Below, piece by piece: positions 1 to 10,213 of a stretch of 11,150 nucleotides of DNA. Origin of the DNA: Paraphysoderma sedebokerense (Eukaryota > Blastocladiomycota > Physodermatomycetes > Physodermatales > Physodermataceae); the NCBI GenBank assembly GCA_025602915.1, contig JAHLJZ010000008.1, positions 560,001-571,150 of the forward strand, given 5' to 3'. The notes under the pieces were generated by a model, which saw only the letters and a program-made list of their open reading frames with translations, made no database searches and was not told the origin of the DNA. Each line of letters starts with the position of its first letter. Positions within the stretch are counted from its first letter, which is position 1. Position numbers and translations under genes: made by a program.

Positions 1-1059
1 ATCATTCTGACGATAAAACCGGACCCGAACGAGGGGACGAGGCCTCATTGTATAGGTTTATTGATATCCATAATGTGAGATGTTTAAATGAAAGTGTGCC
101 TGATAGTGGAAAAACAGTGATAAAACCTTTCGAAAATAGGTTGGATGAGACGAAGGTAAAGTTTGAAATCGACTTAAGTTTGGTTTTACGATTTTGTGAT
201 GGACCTTCCAGTATAAGCATGGGCAGGAATTCTTCATCATCTGAGATATTGAGAGATAACGGTTATCTGATTCCTTCTTTTTTTTAAATTAGTTCGTAGA
301 AAGCGATTGTGACGAACAACTCATATTTTATATCCCGTACGAAATTTATCTATTGCTGCCTTTCTCTCCTCCCAATTTTGGATTAACATCTTCGATAGGT
401 TCACTGGCAATGTAAAATTGAAATCTATAGGAATTAGAGGTGGTCCAGAAGGGTTCAGTCCTCGGACGATTAAATTGTACGGGGCTTCTATTCGTTTTTG
501 TCGTCATTACACTTGAGCGGATTCTAACGATTCGCTGCTTTACATTTCTACTCATAACAAAACATCACAAACATAATTATTTCAATGATCTTTATTATTT
601 CTAAAAGATTCGCAAACCACGATCACTTAGATTTTGATACCGTCGAATCCACTCTCCCCGCCCAATCCATCGACTTGATCGACCCAGCATCTCAAATCGC
701 TGCTTTCTCTACTTCGTCGTCATCAAGAGATGGAAATGGTGGTGGAGATGTTATTTGGTATAATACGAAGATAGCAAAGTTTACTAATATCCGAAATCTA
801 TGGGTTTTCGTGGAGAATAATTATGGAGAGGATGTGACCAAAATCTCTTATTTGGGGTTCAGAGGAGAATGGAGTGAGGTATGTTGTTATTACGAATACA
901 ACTTGGTGATGTTTTTAGTGTTTAGTTACCAATTAATTGACCTATTTTGCTTGTCAGTTCAATCGAGACCCAATAATCACCATTTACGAAGCTGCTCCAA
1001 ACCCAGCGGATCATCAAACTGAGGTCAATGATGTGCTTAAAAGTAACCACTTAGTGTAG
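1..1059 (+). CDS. PITH domain-containing protein (PITHD1-like), 5' partial
   Basis: Model: join(<3..155, 293..336, 399..476, 608..878, 958..1059), 215 residues visible, stop TAG at 1057. The frame is open to the window edge, so probably only a short N-terminus is missing. Conserved PITH (proteasome-interacting thioredoxin) signatures appear in order across the exons: SLYRFIDIHNVRCLNES; FVESDCDEQLIFYIPFTG; KLFANHDHLDFDTVES; FTNIRNLWVFVENNYGEDVT; ISYLGFRGEWSE; and the terminal YEAAPNPADHQ. The last motif is PITHD1-like rather than TXNL1-like. PITH domains occur in TXNL1, which binds the proteasome cap, and in stand-alone PITHD1; no thioredoxin domain is visible here, but one upstream of the edge cannot be fully excluded. 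Introns are 137, 62, 131 and 79 nt, with donors gtaaag, gtacga, gtacgg and gtatgt. The ATG at 585 lies in intron 3 and is not a start. Family call is sure; exact splice sites are hand-placed but all in phase. Confidence 0.9.
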
Positions 1060-1093
1060 AGATACATTAAACGTAAACTCGTACGATACAATG

Positions 1094-1099
1094 AATAAA
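1094..1099 (+). promoter_or_regulatory. Possible polyadenylation signal of the PITH gene
   Basis: A canonical AATAAA lies 35 nt after the TAG stop of the PITH-domain gene, inside the 271-bp convergent spacer shared with the 3' end of KEX2. The position fits, but AATAAA is common by chance in AT-rich DNA and fungal signals are loose. Confidence 0.35.
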
Positions 1100-1330
1100 T
1101 TGTGCAATGAGTATATTGGATAGTGTGTCTATCGGGCCAATGTGATGGTAGATGTATTGGTTGAGATAAGATTCTTATTGCTGCCCATTGTGGAAACAAA
1201 GTGACTAGATCTACATCTCAGCTCTAATGGCTCTAGATTAGAATAATATCGAACATCAAAATAAATCAAAAACTGCTCTGAATTTTTCCACGAGTTGTCA
1301 CTCCTCCTTCTTTCGCTCTGCTACAGAAAT

Positions 1331-4300
1331 CTAATCGTCTTTCACGATGTCAGTTTTACTACCGCCAGGTTTTAAACTATGGCTACTACCCGCTCCTTTT
1401 TTGAATCCATTTTCTCCAAGTCTAGGCATAGAACCTGATTTCGTCATCGACCCTTGACCAAACTTGATCTTCTCTGGCCTACCATTTGACCCTAAATCTA
1501 AATTATCGGTACCTACATCTTGATTATCGCCGCGATCTTGCGATTCAGAGAGTAATGATAGATTAGTCAAACTAGAAGCCGATCTAGCGAGTTTTGAAAG
1601 AGACGATTTAAGTTTGTTCGATACTGTTTCAATGCGTTTTTCTTCCGGTTCTTCATTCTTTTCAATCAATTGTGGATTCTCATCATCGATGAGACTTCTC
1701 GTATTCAAACTTGATGGCCTATTTTGAGTTTCTTTGATGGGACTGTTCAGAGTAACCTTCGGGCTTAATGGACTTATTCCCTGTTCGTACAACATATTTT
1801 GATGCGCCAGTCGAGTTGGATGGGATTTGATTGTTCGAATGGAAAGTTGCTCAGTAGTTCGCTTAGCGTTGGAATGTTCTGGTGAAAAGGAAGTTGCGAA
1901 AGTTTGTTGTGAAGATGAATTAGGCTGATCCATAAATTCCGAAGATAATACAGAGACATTTTTGCTGGGACTTGCGGGGGGAATGATTGGGTATGAAGAT
2001 AATGCTGGAGCAGACGACATAGAGGAATCGTAATTTGGGTTTTTCGAGGCTGGGGAAGAAGGGAATCCTGATTCCGGAGAGGAAGTGATTACACTAAGTT
2101 GAACAATGTCAGAGATTTGTCGTTTGTTTGGCTTTGGTTTCGACTTGAACATTGTGGAAATTTGTATAGGGTATGATTTCATCGATTGCTCTGTGGAATC
2201 GTCGTTCAGAATATCGACACTGGGTGACTCGATATCGTGGGATTCATCCGCTTGAATACTCCTCAACGAATACATCGACAAATTGCTAGCTTGGTTGCCG
2301 TCCAGTAATTTGACTTGATCTGTTCCATTTCCTTTTCCATCACTGCTACTTGATCCACCTTGTTGAGATTTTCGTACTCTATACTGTTTGACAAGCTTAA
2401 CAGATATTATTGCCACGACAGGCACAGCGAAGATCAAGAATCCAATGGCGAACATCAGCGGATCATTTAATTCCCGTTTCGGTCGATTAGAAATTCCAGT
2501 CTTACAAGTGAGCTTTTTGGTTTCAGGAGAAATATACTCGTCTTGCTCATCGCATAAACCGTGGAAAGTAATTGACCAGGCCTGCAAGACGCCTTGTTCC
2601 ACCGAAGCACCGTTCTCTGAATCATTTGAAGAGCGGGAATCTGTAAGCACTAATTTCCATGTGCCATGTACTCTTTCATTCCAATGTCGTACTGTCATGA
2701 ATGTCCAATCTGGTAATCCATCCGTACTGGTATCAGCTGAACGAACGGTGCCTAGAAGACTCGTTGTATTGGAAGGAGAAACTAGTGCGATGGTCAGGTT
2801 ACCACGATTGGGATGTTTAATCATCACTTTCACCTGTACATGCTCTAATGTGCTCAAAGTGCCGGTATCACTCTCAGTAACAACAATTTGTTCTTCAATT
2901 GGCCGACTATCAATTGGAATGGGACGACGAATCCAGTTTAGCGGGGTTGAGTAAGTCAAAGCCGGCGAAGGAACGGATTTAAAGGTGATTGAATTGTTGA
3001 CTAGTATTTCAGCGTCAATCATTCCGAATCCATACATATGATTCACGAATAATCCGGCGCCATTCTTCGTCCAATCTGGGTGACTAATATCATTTCGAAA
3101 TGCGGAAGTCACAAGCAAATGGTGAATGTCGCGCCAAGAGAGATCCGGCCTAGATATCGGGAGATTACTGCGTTAATTAAGGCCACAACTTCAAATGAAC
3201 TGAAATTTAATCTACTCACCGAACTTGCAGAACTAATGCTAATATACCGGCAGCAATAGGAGCCGCAGCGCTCGTGCCTTGATGCTGCCTGGTACACCCA
3301 CCGTTAATATCTGTTGTTGAGATATAATTTGGGGATCCACCTCCAAATGTTACTGCCAATTGCGCCGCACAAATCTCGGCAAAGGTGGAAGATGTGCCGT
3401 CAGACTTTGTGCTGCCGATAGTAATAGTGTTAATGCTGTTCGCATATCCGTCATAGTTGCAATTATCTTTATGTTTCCCTCCATTACCGCTAGCAAACAC
3501 GAATAAGCTACCACGCCCATTTCTGCCCCTTTCTACACCCTCTTGCAAAGCTTTGGTTGCCAGGGGTCCGGGTTTATCAACCGTTGCGCCGTCATCCTTA
3601 GGACCCCAAGATTGAGAGTATATTTCGTGAATCTGGTAATGATGGTTGAATGCCGCAGCTTCGTCTGCATCTTCAGGAGCAATATCCCCAATCAGTCTCT
3701 CACCACTGATGATAGCTCCGTAAGCTACCCCAACCCCACATACTGTGTTGTTGGGTTTAGAAGCAATCTCACCAGCACATCGAGTACCATGATTGTCCTC
3801 CTTTGTCCTCGGCATGATATCCGAGTTCCGTTCTAGGAAGTTAAAACTTAGATCTGCTGCCTAAAAAATTACAAATATCATTGAATTTTGTGGATATAGA
3901 AGGGTTAGCCAATCATGCACGGTAGAAAGAACAATATCAGTGAAGGATATTACAAAGTTGTCTGCTAAATCTGGATGGGTTCCCTCGATACCTATAATTT
4001 TAATATATTGTATCAGGCGATAAGTCTATATCAACCGGTGCAATGTAAAAATATGTTAAGTTACCATCATCAATAATACTGATGTGTATACCGCTACCGT
4101 TGATACCTCGTTTCCACAGTGGAATAACGTTTATGCTTTCTTCGTGTTTACCCGAGAATCTGCCGTGCTGTAAAGGATTAAATTAAGTGTGTCGAAAATC
4201 AGCGAACCATTTCGGAAAAACGAAGTATTAAACACGACATACCAAATGCCATTGAAACACCCATTCTGGATCAGTGAAGTAGGTTAGATAGTCGAGATGA

Positions 4301-4800
4301 TCCCTTTTTCGCAATCCCCCGTAAGATTCTTCAGTTGTTTGTCCATGGATATTATTTTCATAATTCTCCTTGGGCTTCTTCATGTCTAAAAAATCCCGTT
4401 TAACTCTTTCTTTTCGCTGCTGCAATTCAAACCATCGATATTCATGGTTGGAATACAAAGTGTCGTGAATCTCCTCTGTACTTCGTTTGCGAAGCTTCTT
4501 CTCACCTCCAGTGTCTTCTGTTGAATCTTCAGCTACCTGAAACAGAAAATATCCTTCTAAACCACCAATTTGACCTAAATTAACGAATCCATCGCGTTTC
4601 GCAATTTCAGTTGCATCGCCGTCGGAAAGCGGTTTGTGAGACAAAGAGTCAAATAGTTGCACAGCAAATCTTCTTGCATGTGGATTGGCTTTCGCATTTA
4701 CAACAGAGGTTCCGCTGATGGTGGATATATACGAAAAGACGAGCACAAAGATGGCAATTGTGAAAACTGAAAAACGGAAAGGTCGAGGATTTCGAGCCAT
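1331..4800 (-). CDS. KEX2: Kexin: Kex2-type subtilisin-like proprotein convertase
   Basis: Model: complement(join(1331..3149, 3220..3860, 3954..3991, 4065..4167, 4243..4800)), 1,052 residues. Kexins are Ca2+-dependent late-Golgi serine proteases that cut secretory precursors after KR/RR. Order: signal peptide about 1-31; prodomain with candidate self-cleavage sites at R106 (LRKR), R135 (RVKR) and R166 (LRKR); S8 catalytic domain about 180-500 with D219 (IIDDG), H257 (NHGTRCAGE), oxyanion N359 (FASGNGG) and S430 (GTSAAAP); P domain about 506-645 ([12 protein letters not shown]); one TM helix about 678-698; cytosolic Ser-rich tail of about 355 residues. The spacing of the four key residues parallels yeast Kex2 as I recall it (175, 213, 314, 385). 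Introns are 70, 93, 73 and 75 nt; one exon is only 38 nt. The tail is far longer than in yeast Kex2 (814 aa) and holds a possible YxxPhi sorting motif (YPII). The catalytic set is intact, so the enzyme should be active. The ATG at 4800 precedes a good signal peptide. Confidence 0.96.
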
Positions 4801-5378
4801 GTGACTCGTTAATATCGTCGCACACCGAAAGAGATGTATCTACGATGAACGTCAGATAAAATACTACACTTGAAGTGATTACTATTTCCCCTCACAATGT
4901 CGAAATTTTGTTAGTTGTTTGTAGAATAAAAATTTGGGATGGCGACGATGAATAAATTTTGCTAAGGAGCACGACCGAGCCAATTTCGATGATAAGGGCC
5001 AATGTTCAACGCAATGAACACAGAATAAGCTGAACAGCGCTTCCCGACAAGCTCTGATATAGAGATATTCTGAAAATATAGCAGTTGTATTTTTATATAT
5101 ACATCCATTGTGATACAAAGTCTGTCTGGGAACTCGAGATGAGCGTCCGGATGTGGGGCATGAGTGGTGCAAAAAGTTCGCGATTTCGTGACTGGGCAGA
5201 GGTCATGCACTCATGCTCGTCAGATCATGAACCGAGCCTGATATCGTGCTGAAAATCCTCATCGTCGACAAACAGAAGAAGTAAAGTCTACTTTTTATTC
5301 TGTCTTTTGTGAAATTTACACCCACATCGGTTGCGAGTTTAGATTGTTTTTCGGTGTCCGTACCCAGTAAGTTCCAAC
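4801..5378. promoter_or_regulatory. Divergent intergenic region between KEX2 and the 7TM gene
   Basis: This 578-bp spacer must carry the 5' regions of both KEX2 (minus) and the seven-helix protein gene (plus). It holds a TATA-like TTTTATATATA at 5091-5101 and pyrimidine-rich stretches near 5290-5350. The overlapping minus-strand frames around 4882-5210 show no domain, signal peptide or plausible composition and are treated as chance. No defined transcription factor site can be assigned. Confidence 0.4.
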
Positions 5379-6710
5379 ATGATCATCCCCGTCAACCTTG
5401 AGTTGAATCTCTCACCAACAGCTACATACGCTATTCACCTCACTATCAATATATTGTCCACTGTCATTTCTATTCTAAATTCCCTCTTCTGGATTATCAA
5501 ACGTCATCCCAACAAGCAGTTCAAGTGGATTGAAATCTGTGTCTGGTTTTTGACGACTCTGATTGCGGTTATGTTCACTATTAGACCCATCATTTTCCAA
5601 TGTTCTTATCCGAAGACACTCGATTCATCAATTTCAGAACAATTCAAATCTAATATTTGCGACTATCGTGCGCTGTTCCAACTCATTGTCACCGCAGGAA
5701 CCAATATTGTGATTTGGCTATTCGGTGTTGCAAGCACAACATCTGCAACCATTGTCTCAAGCCAGAGACATTACGATTCAATACGGCTGCTGCCTGAAAA
5801 TGCTAATATTATACAAGGAATACTGCTGTTTATCTTAGCATCGATCACAGGAACTCAAATTTACTTGCTTAGTCGCATTCCCACAACTGCGACCAATGTT
5901 CAAGACCTCCCTGGCATCTATTTCAATTTATTCTTCTACGGTTCAACTACCATACTCACTCTTCTTTCGGTTATCATGTGGATCAAGTATGTCCGACAAA
6001 CAAAATCAATAGTGAAATTTGTTGGCGAACCCTCAGCGAAATTCGTCACAAGTTGGAGTTTGACAGTGAGGATAACAGTCGTTTGCTTGCTAAATTACTT
6101 CATCGGTTTATCGCTCTTCTGCTTTTCATTCCTTATAAACTTCAGCTACCCTCTCGATTCTCTACAAAACTTCGGTCTTGTCTATGGCTTCGCCTTCATG
6201 AGTGGATTCTATCACTACGTTTTGACTTCTGTTCAGGCTATCAGTGTTAACATGAACGGTTCCCAATTTATTTCGACACATAGCCTGGCCAGGAATGCCA
6301 TGGGGAGACTCCGGGATAAACGGGTAAACAGCTTGGAAAATCGAAGCACCCTTAGAAGACAACATTCTAGGTCACGGCCGCAGAGCATTCGTGAAGAGCT
6401 GCGATTAGAGGTGTCTGCGAAACCAACGACTCCGTCGAAGCTTTACCTAACATCGACTTCAGATGTCGAATTAACACATCCCCAGGAGGGTTCCGCAGTG
6501 TCATCGGAAAATGAAGCCAATGATAAAAATCTTCCGGCAAAGCGAGATCTTCATGCACTTTCACAAGCAGTAATTTCTCAGGCAGGCCAGCTGGAAGCTC
6601 GTCCCAACAAGCAAAAAGCATTGTTAAGGTTAAGTTTTGAAAATCGACAGAGAGTCAAAGTCAATGCTGCTCAACAGGGCCCAAATAATGGAATAAGTGA
6701 TACAATATAA
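5379..6710 (+). CDS. Orphan seven-transmembrane receptor-like protein
   Basis: Single-exon, 443-residue protein from the ATG at 5379 (A at -3) to TAA. Seven hydrophobic helices are seen at about 17-40, 50-73, 98-125, 143-166, 179-205, 225-254 and 264-290. Basic loops lie after helices 1 (KRHPNKQFK), 3 and 5 (KYVRQTK), so the positive-inside rule places the N-terminus outside and a 150-residue basic, Ser/Thr-rich tail inside: GPCR-like topology. The short N-terminus has no signal peptide. Two cysteines, C75 and C94, sit in the first predicted outside loop. I see no signature of fungal Ste2, Ste3, Git3/Gpr1, PAQR or rhodopsin (no Schiff-base Lys in helix 7), so ligand and coupling are unknown. 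It is divergent from KEX2 (578 bp) and 262 bp upstream of the DUF1697 gene. A non-receptor membrane protein is possible. The lack of introns contrasts with its neighbours. Confidence 0.85.
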   Translation: MIIPVNLELNLSPTATYAIHLTINILSTVISILNSLFWIIKRHPNKQFKWIEICVWFLTTLIAVMFTIRPIIFQCSYPKTLDSSISEQFKSNICDYRALFQLIVTAGTNIVIWLFGVASTTSATIVSSQRHYDSIRLLPENANIIQGILLFILASITGTQIYLLSRIPTTATNVQDLPGIYFNLFFYGSTTILTLLSVIMWIKYVRQTKSIVKFVGEPSAKFVTSWSLTVRITVVCLLNYFIGLSLFCFSFLINFSYPLDSLQNFGLVYGFAFMSGFYHYVLTSVQAISVNMNGSQFISTHSLARNAMGRLRDKRVNSLENRSTLRRQHSRSRPQSIREELRLEVSAKPTTPSKLYLTSTSDVELTHPQEGSAVSSENEANDKNLPAKRDLHALSQAVISQAGQLEARPNKQKALLRLSFENRQRVKVNAAQQGPNNGISDTI

Positions 6711-6972
6711 GTGCAGAGGGACGCACGTAGGATTATCTCTAGCGACAATTTGGAGCATCGATGTATTGTGCACATTCAAGCTGACATCCATTCTGTTTGT
6801 GTCCAATTCAATTGTGCCTTGGACTGTTGTATTCTGTTGCAAAATAACTGTTTATATATCGACAGTCTTCAAAGTTCCTAGGGGTACATATGTTTAAATT
6901 TTGTGATGTTAAATATAAAAATATACTCAATGGATTCATTCAAAATCATCACTTTCGAGACATCACTACACC

Positions 6973-7859
6973 ATGAAATCAACAATATCTCTCTCTTCAC
7001 TCGCTTCCAAATTCCATTCGCAAAGTTCTAAACTGAAATATCTACATCAATTGATCTCTCCGTTTATAGTGATGCCGAAACGAAAAACCAGTCCATCTAC
7101 AGCCTCCGCAAACCGAAAACGGTCCAAGTCTACTACAATTAACAAAACCCGAATCACATCTAATCCTTTACCCAATGGTGCATCTTCTAAATTACCGAAA
7201 CAAACATATGTGGCATTCCTACGTGCACTCAATGTTGGCGGTTCCGGAATAACCAAGATGGATGATTTAAAAAACATTTTCACATCTCTAGGATTCACCA
7301 ACGTTTCAACATTTATCGCGAGTGGCAATGTCGTATTTGACGTCGGGGAAGGTTAGTTCCCTTAAGATTCGGAAAGGCCTTGATAAACGATACTAATGTA
7401 CTTTTTAAAGAGTACACCAACGAAGTTTCGGATCTAGAGGCTCTGGATATAAAGCGACAACAATTATCGGAACGGATTCAAAAGGAATTGTTTACAACTC
7501 GAAACCTCAAAACGGAGGTATTTTTACGAACATTCGATGAATTGAATTCCATCTTATCTTACGTCGAACGACACTCGAAAAGTCAACCACAAGTCGTTGC
7601 AACATTCCTAGTCGGGTTTTTATTGGATGCGTTACCTACCAAACAAACCAGCGTAATCGATAGCTTTCAAAGTGATATTGATACAGTGTTATTGGATGAA
7701 CGAGATGGAAGTAACGGAAAAGAGTTGTATTGGTTTTGCCGAAAAAAACAGAGCGAGAGCAAGTTGAATGGAAATATCATGGAGAAAACGCTAAAGACGC
7801 CGATTACTTTTAGAAACGTTAACACAATTAGAAGAATTGTGGATAAGTTTGGAAAATGA
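6973..7859 (+). CDS. DUF1697 domain protein with basic N-terminal extension
   Basis: Model: join(6973..7351, 7411..7859), 275 residues. The DUF1697 (PF08002) signatures are clear: YVAFLRALNVGG (79-90), KMDDLKNIF and TFIASGNVVFD (113-123) in exon 1; GKELYWFC, SKLNG, and ITFRNVNTIRRI near the C-terminus in exon 2. The biochemical role of this family, commonest in bacteria, is not established as far as I know. The 59-nt intron has donor GTTAGT, branch-like TACTAAT (7391-7397) and acceptor AAAG; joining G|AG restores the frame. About 77 residues precede the domain. The ATG at 6973 has A at -3 and begins a Ser/Lys-rich, acid-free stretch resembling a mitochondrial presequence; a second in-frame ATG at 7072 starts MPKRK, followed by NRKRSKS, which resembles a nuclear signal. 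Start choice is therefore uncertain. Convergent with the dioxygenase gene; stops are 139 bp apart. Confidence 0.9.
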
Positions 7860-7998
7860 AAACATTTAGGAGCGGTCATTCATGAGACAATCTTGTAATT
7901 TATAACGATATACATATATTAACCATTAAAAATAGCAACGAAGTTAAAATTCTTTCACAAATGTCCAATTTCATTCCAAGAAAGTAGTTTTAGGAAAA

Positions 7999-9335
<1,337 letters not shown>

Positions 9336-9426
9336 CTTTAACTAAGAATACCTATGGAATTTATATGAATAAAATGCTGAGAATAGGCGAGTGATATTCC
9401 TGTAGTATCCAAACGACAAATATACG

Positions 9427-9645
9427 ATGGATGTGGACGGAGGACGCTCAAAGTTCCCTAACGAGGCCGAGCGTCTTCGCCGATTGCGTCCGTGCCTCGT
9501 TTCCATTCAATTCCGACACAGATTCAATCAGCAAAAATTGTTGCTGGAAATAAATACGGAGTCCCTAATAGAAAAAAAGCTGATAAATAACAATTATTCC
9601 ATACTATGGGCATGGCCGACATTGGATGAGGCACGGACACTTTGA
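9427..9645 (+). CDS. Small hypothetical ORF, 72 residues (doubtful)
   Basis: ATG to TGA with no recognised domain. The first half is charged (NEAERLRRLRP) and the second half has mixed composition. It lies 91 bp from the divergent dioxygenase start and ends 54 bp before the tRNA gene. The charged beginning could be a real small protein or the first exon of a spliced gene, but no continuing exon is apparent between here and 10200. An 11-nt inverted repeat lies largely inside it. Could equally be chance. Confidence 0.25.
   Translation: MDVDGGRSKFPNEAERLRRLRPCLVSIQFRHRFNQQKLLLEINTESLIEKKLINNNYSILWAWPTLDEARTL
9488..9638. repeat. 11-nt inverted repeat, 129-nt spacer
   Basis: GTCCGTGCCTC at 9488-9498 and its exact reverse complement at 9628-9638 flank 129 nt. 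The arms extend only imperfectly. It may be chance, a remnant of a small inverted duplication, or an RNA hairpin if the region is transcribed. Confidence 0.35.
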
Positions 9646-9684
9646 CGGACTGCTTCATTGCAACCACAGATATCAAGTTTGGCC

Positions 9685-9697
9685 AAAACAAACAAAA
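9685..9697 (-). terminator. RNA polymerase III T-run terminators
   Basis: Reading the minus strand, TTTT (9697-9694) begins 2 nt after the mature 3' end of tRNA-Gly, and a second TTTT follows at 9688-9685. This is the usual Pol III stop signal and a back-up. Confidence 0.75.
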
Positions 9698-9699
9698 TT

Positions 9700-9787
9700 G
9701 CATAAGCGGGGAGTCGAACCCCGGCCACTTGCTTTCAACCAGAACAATTCATGGAAGGCAAGTATTCTACCGCTATACTACTTATGC
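9700..9787 (-). tRNA. tRNA-Gly, anticodon UCC, with 18-nt intron
   Basis: Minus-strand cloverleaf of 70 nt plus an intron. Acceptor arms GCATAAG and CTTATGC pair over 7 bp; anticodon stem CTTGC/GCAAG pairs over 5 bp; T stem CGGGG/CCCCG closes the loop TTCGACT. The anticodon loop is CTTCCAA after removing 18 nt, giving anticodon TCC (plus-strand positions 9753-9755), which reads GGA and by wobble GGG. The intron (9734-9751) sits one base after the anticodon, the canonical eukaryotic nuclear position cut by the Sen endonuclease. Internal promoter elements are present: A box TAGTATAGCGG and a B box GGTTCGACTCC that matches consensus. CCA is not encoded, as expected for a eukaryotic gene. The D stem is weak, as in other glycine tRNAs. 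Confidence 0.95.
9734..9751 (-). other. tRNA intron
   Basis: An 18-nt insertion between anticodon-loop positions 37 and 38 of tRNA-Gly(UCC). Removing it restores a normal 7-nt loop and 5-bp stem. The exact boundary can slide by a base because A occurs on both sides. Confidence 0.88.
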
Positions 9788-10213
9788 AGATGACTATCAA
9801 GGATCTTAACACATTATATTCAAAAAGGCCGTGACTGAATTCTGTTTGTGGTTAGCAGCATTGGTGGGTTTACGTAATCTTCAATAAGATTTTGATTTCA
9901 CTCATCTTGATAAACCACTCTTTCTGACTTTTTCCGGTAAAAATAGTTCATTGATTCGTGCAATGGCCACTCCTGCGCGTCCGAGATATTGCGGTCAGTT
10001 GAGATCTCATTCATAATGATGGAATTTATTGCCTGTGCCTCATACAATTCATCTAGGTTAGGTGAGGCATATTAAAGGGGTTTTATTGTCCTTGAAAAAG
10101 GTACATCGATGTTGTCCCAACCACCCTTGGGATCATTGAAACAACTTATCAGAATAGTTGATACAAGAAAGGGGCGTATACAAATCAGTTCATATACAAG
10201 GTACTACGTATGA
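9788..10213. other. Intergenic region, no gene seen
   Basis: This 426-bp stretch has no long frame on either strand, no tRNA fold and no terminal repeats that I can find. It separates tRNA-Gly from the 3' side of the Cys-rich minus-strand ORF. Confidence 0.5.

Larger units (their letters stand above)
9336..9699. other. Spacer between the dioxygenase gene and tRNA-Gly
   Basis: This 364-bp region presumably carries the promoter of the minus-strand dioxygenase gene at its left side. It contains one weak plus-strand ORF (9427-9645) and an 11-nt inverted repeat (9488-9498 and 9628-9638). Nothing else is recognised. Confidence 0.4.

Noticed and set aside
585-1022. Continuous plus-strand frame starting at the ATG at 585
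   Set aside because: The start lies in an intron of the PITH gene and the 3' part reads through intron 4; the spliced model recovers YEAAPNPADHQ, which the continuous frame loses.
2388-2954. 188-codon plus-strand open frame
   Set aside because: Lies antisense to the P domain and TM region of KEX2, which is strongly supported by motifs; the frame has no domain and is a coding shadow.
4882-5210. Two overlapping minus-strand frames in the KEX2-7TM spacer
   Set aside because: No domain, signal peptide or coding-like composition; they overlap each other and occupy a region that must hold promoters.
7873-7998. Possible extra gene between the DUF1697 and dioxygenase stops
   Set aside because: Only 139 bp of AT-rich convergent 3' sequence; no frame or RNA fold.
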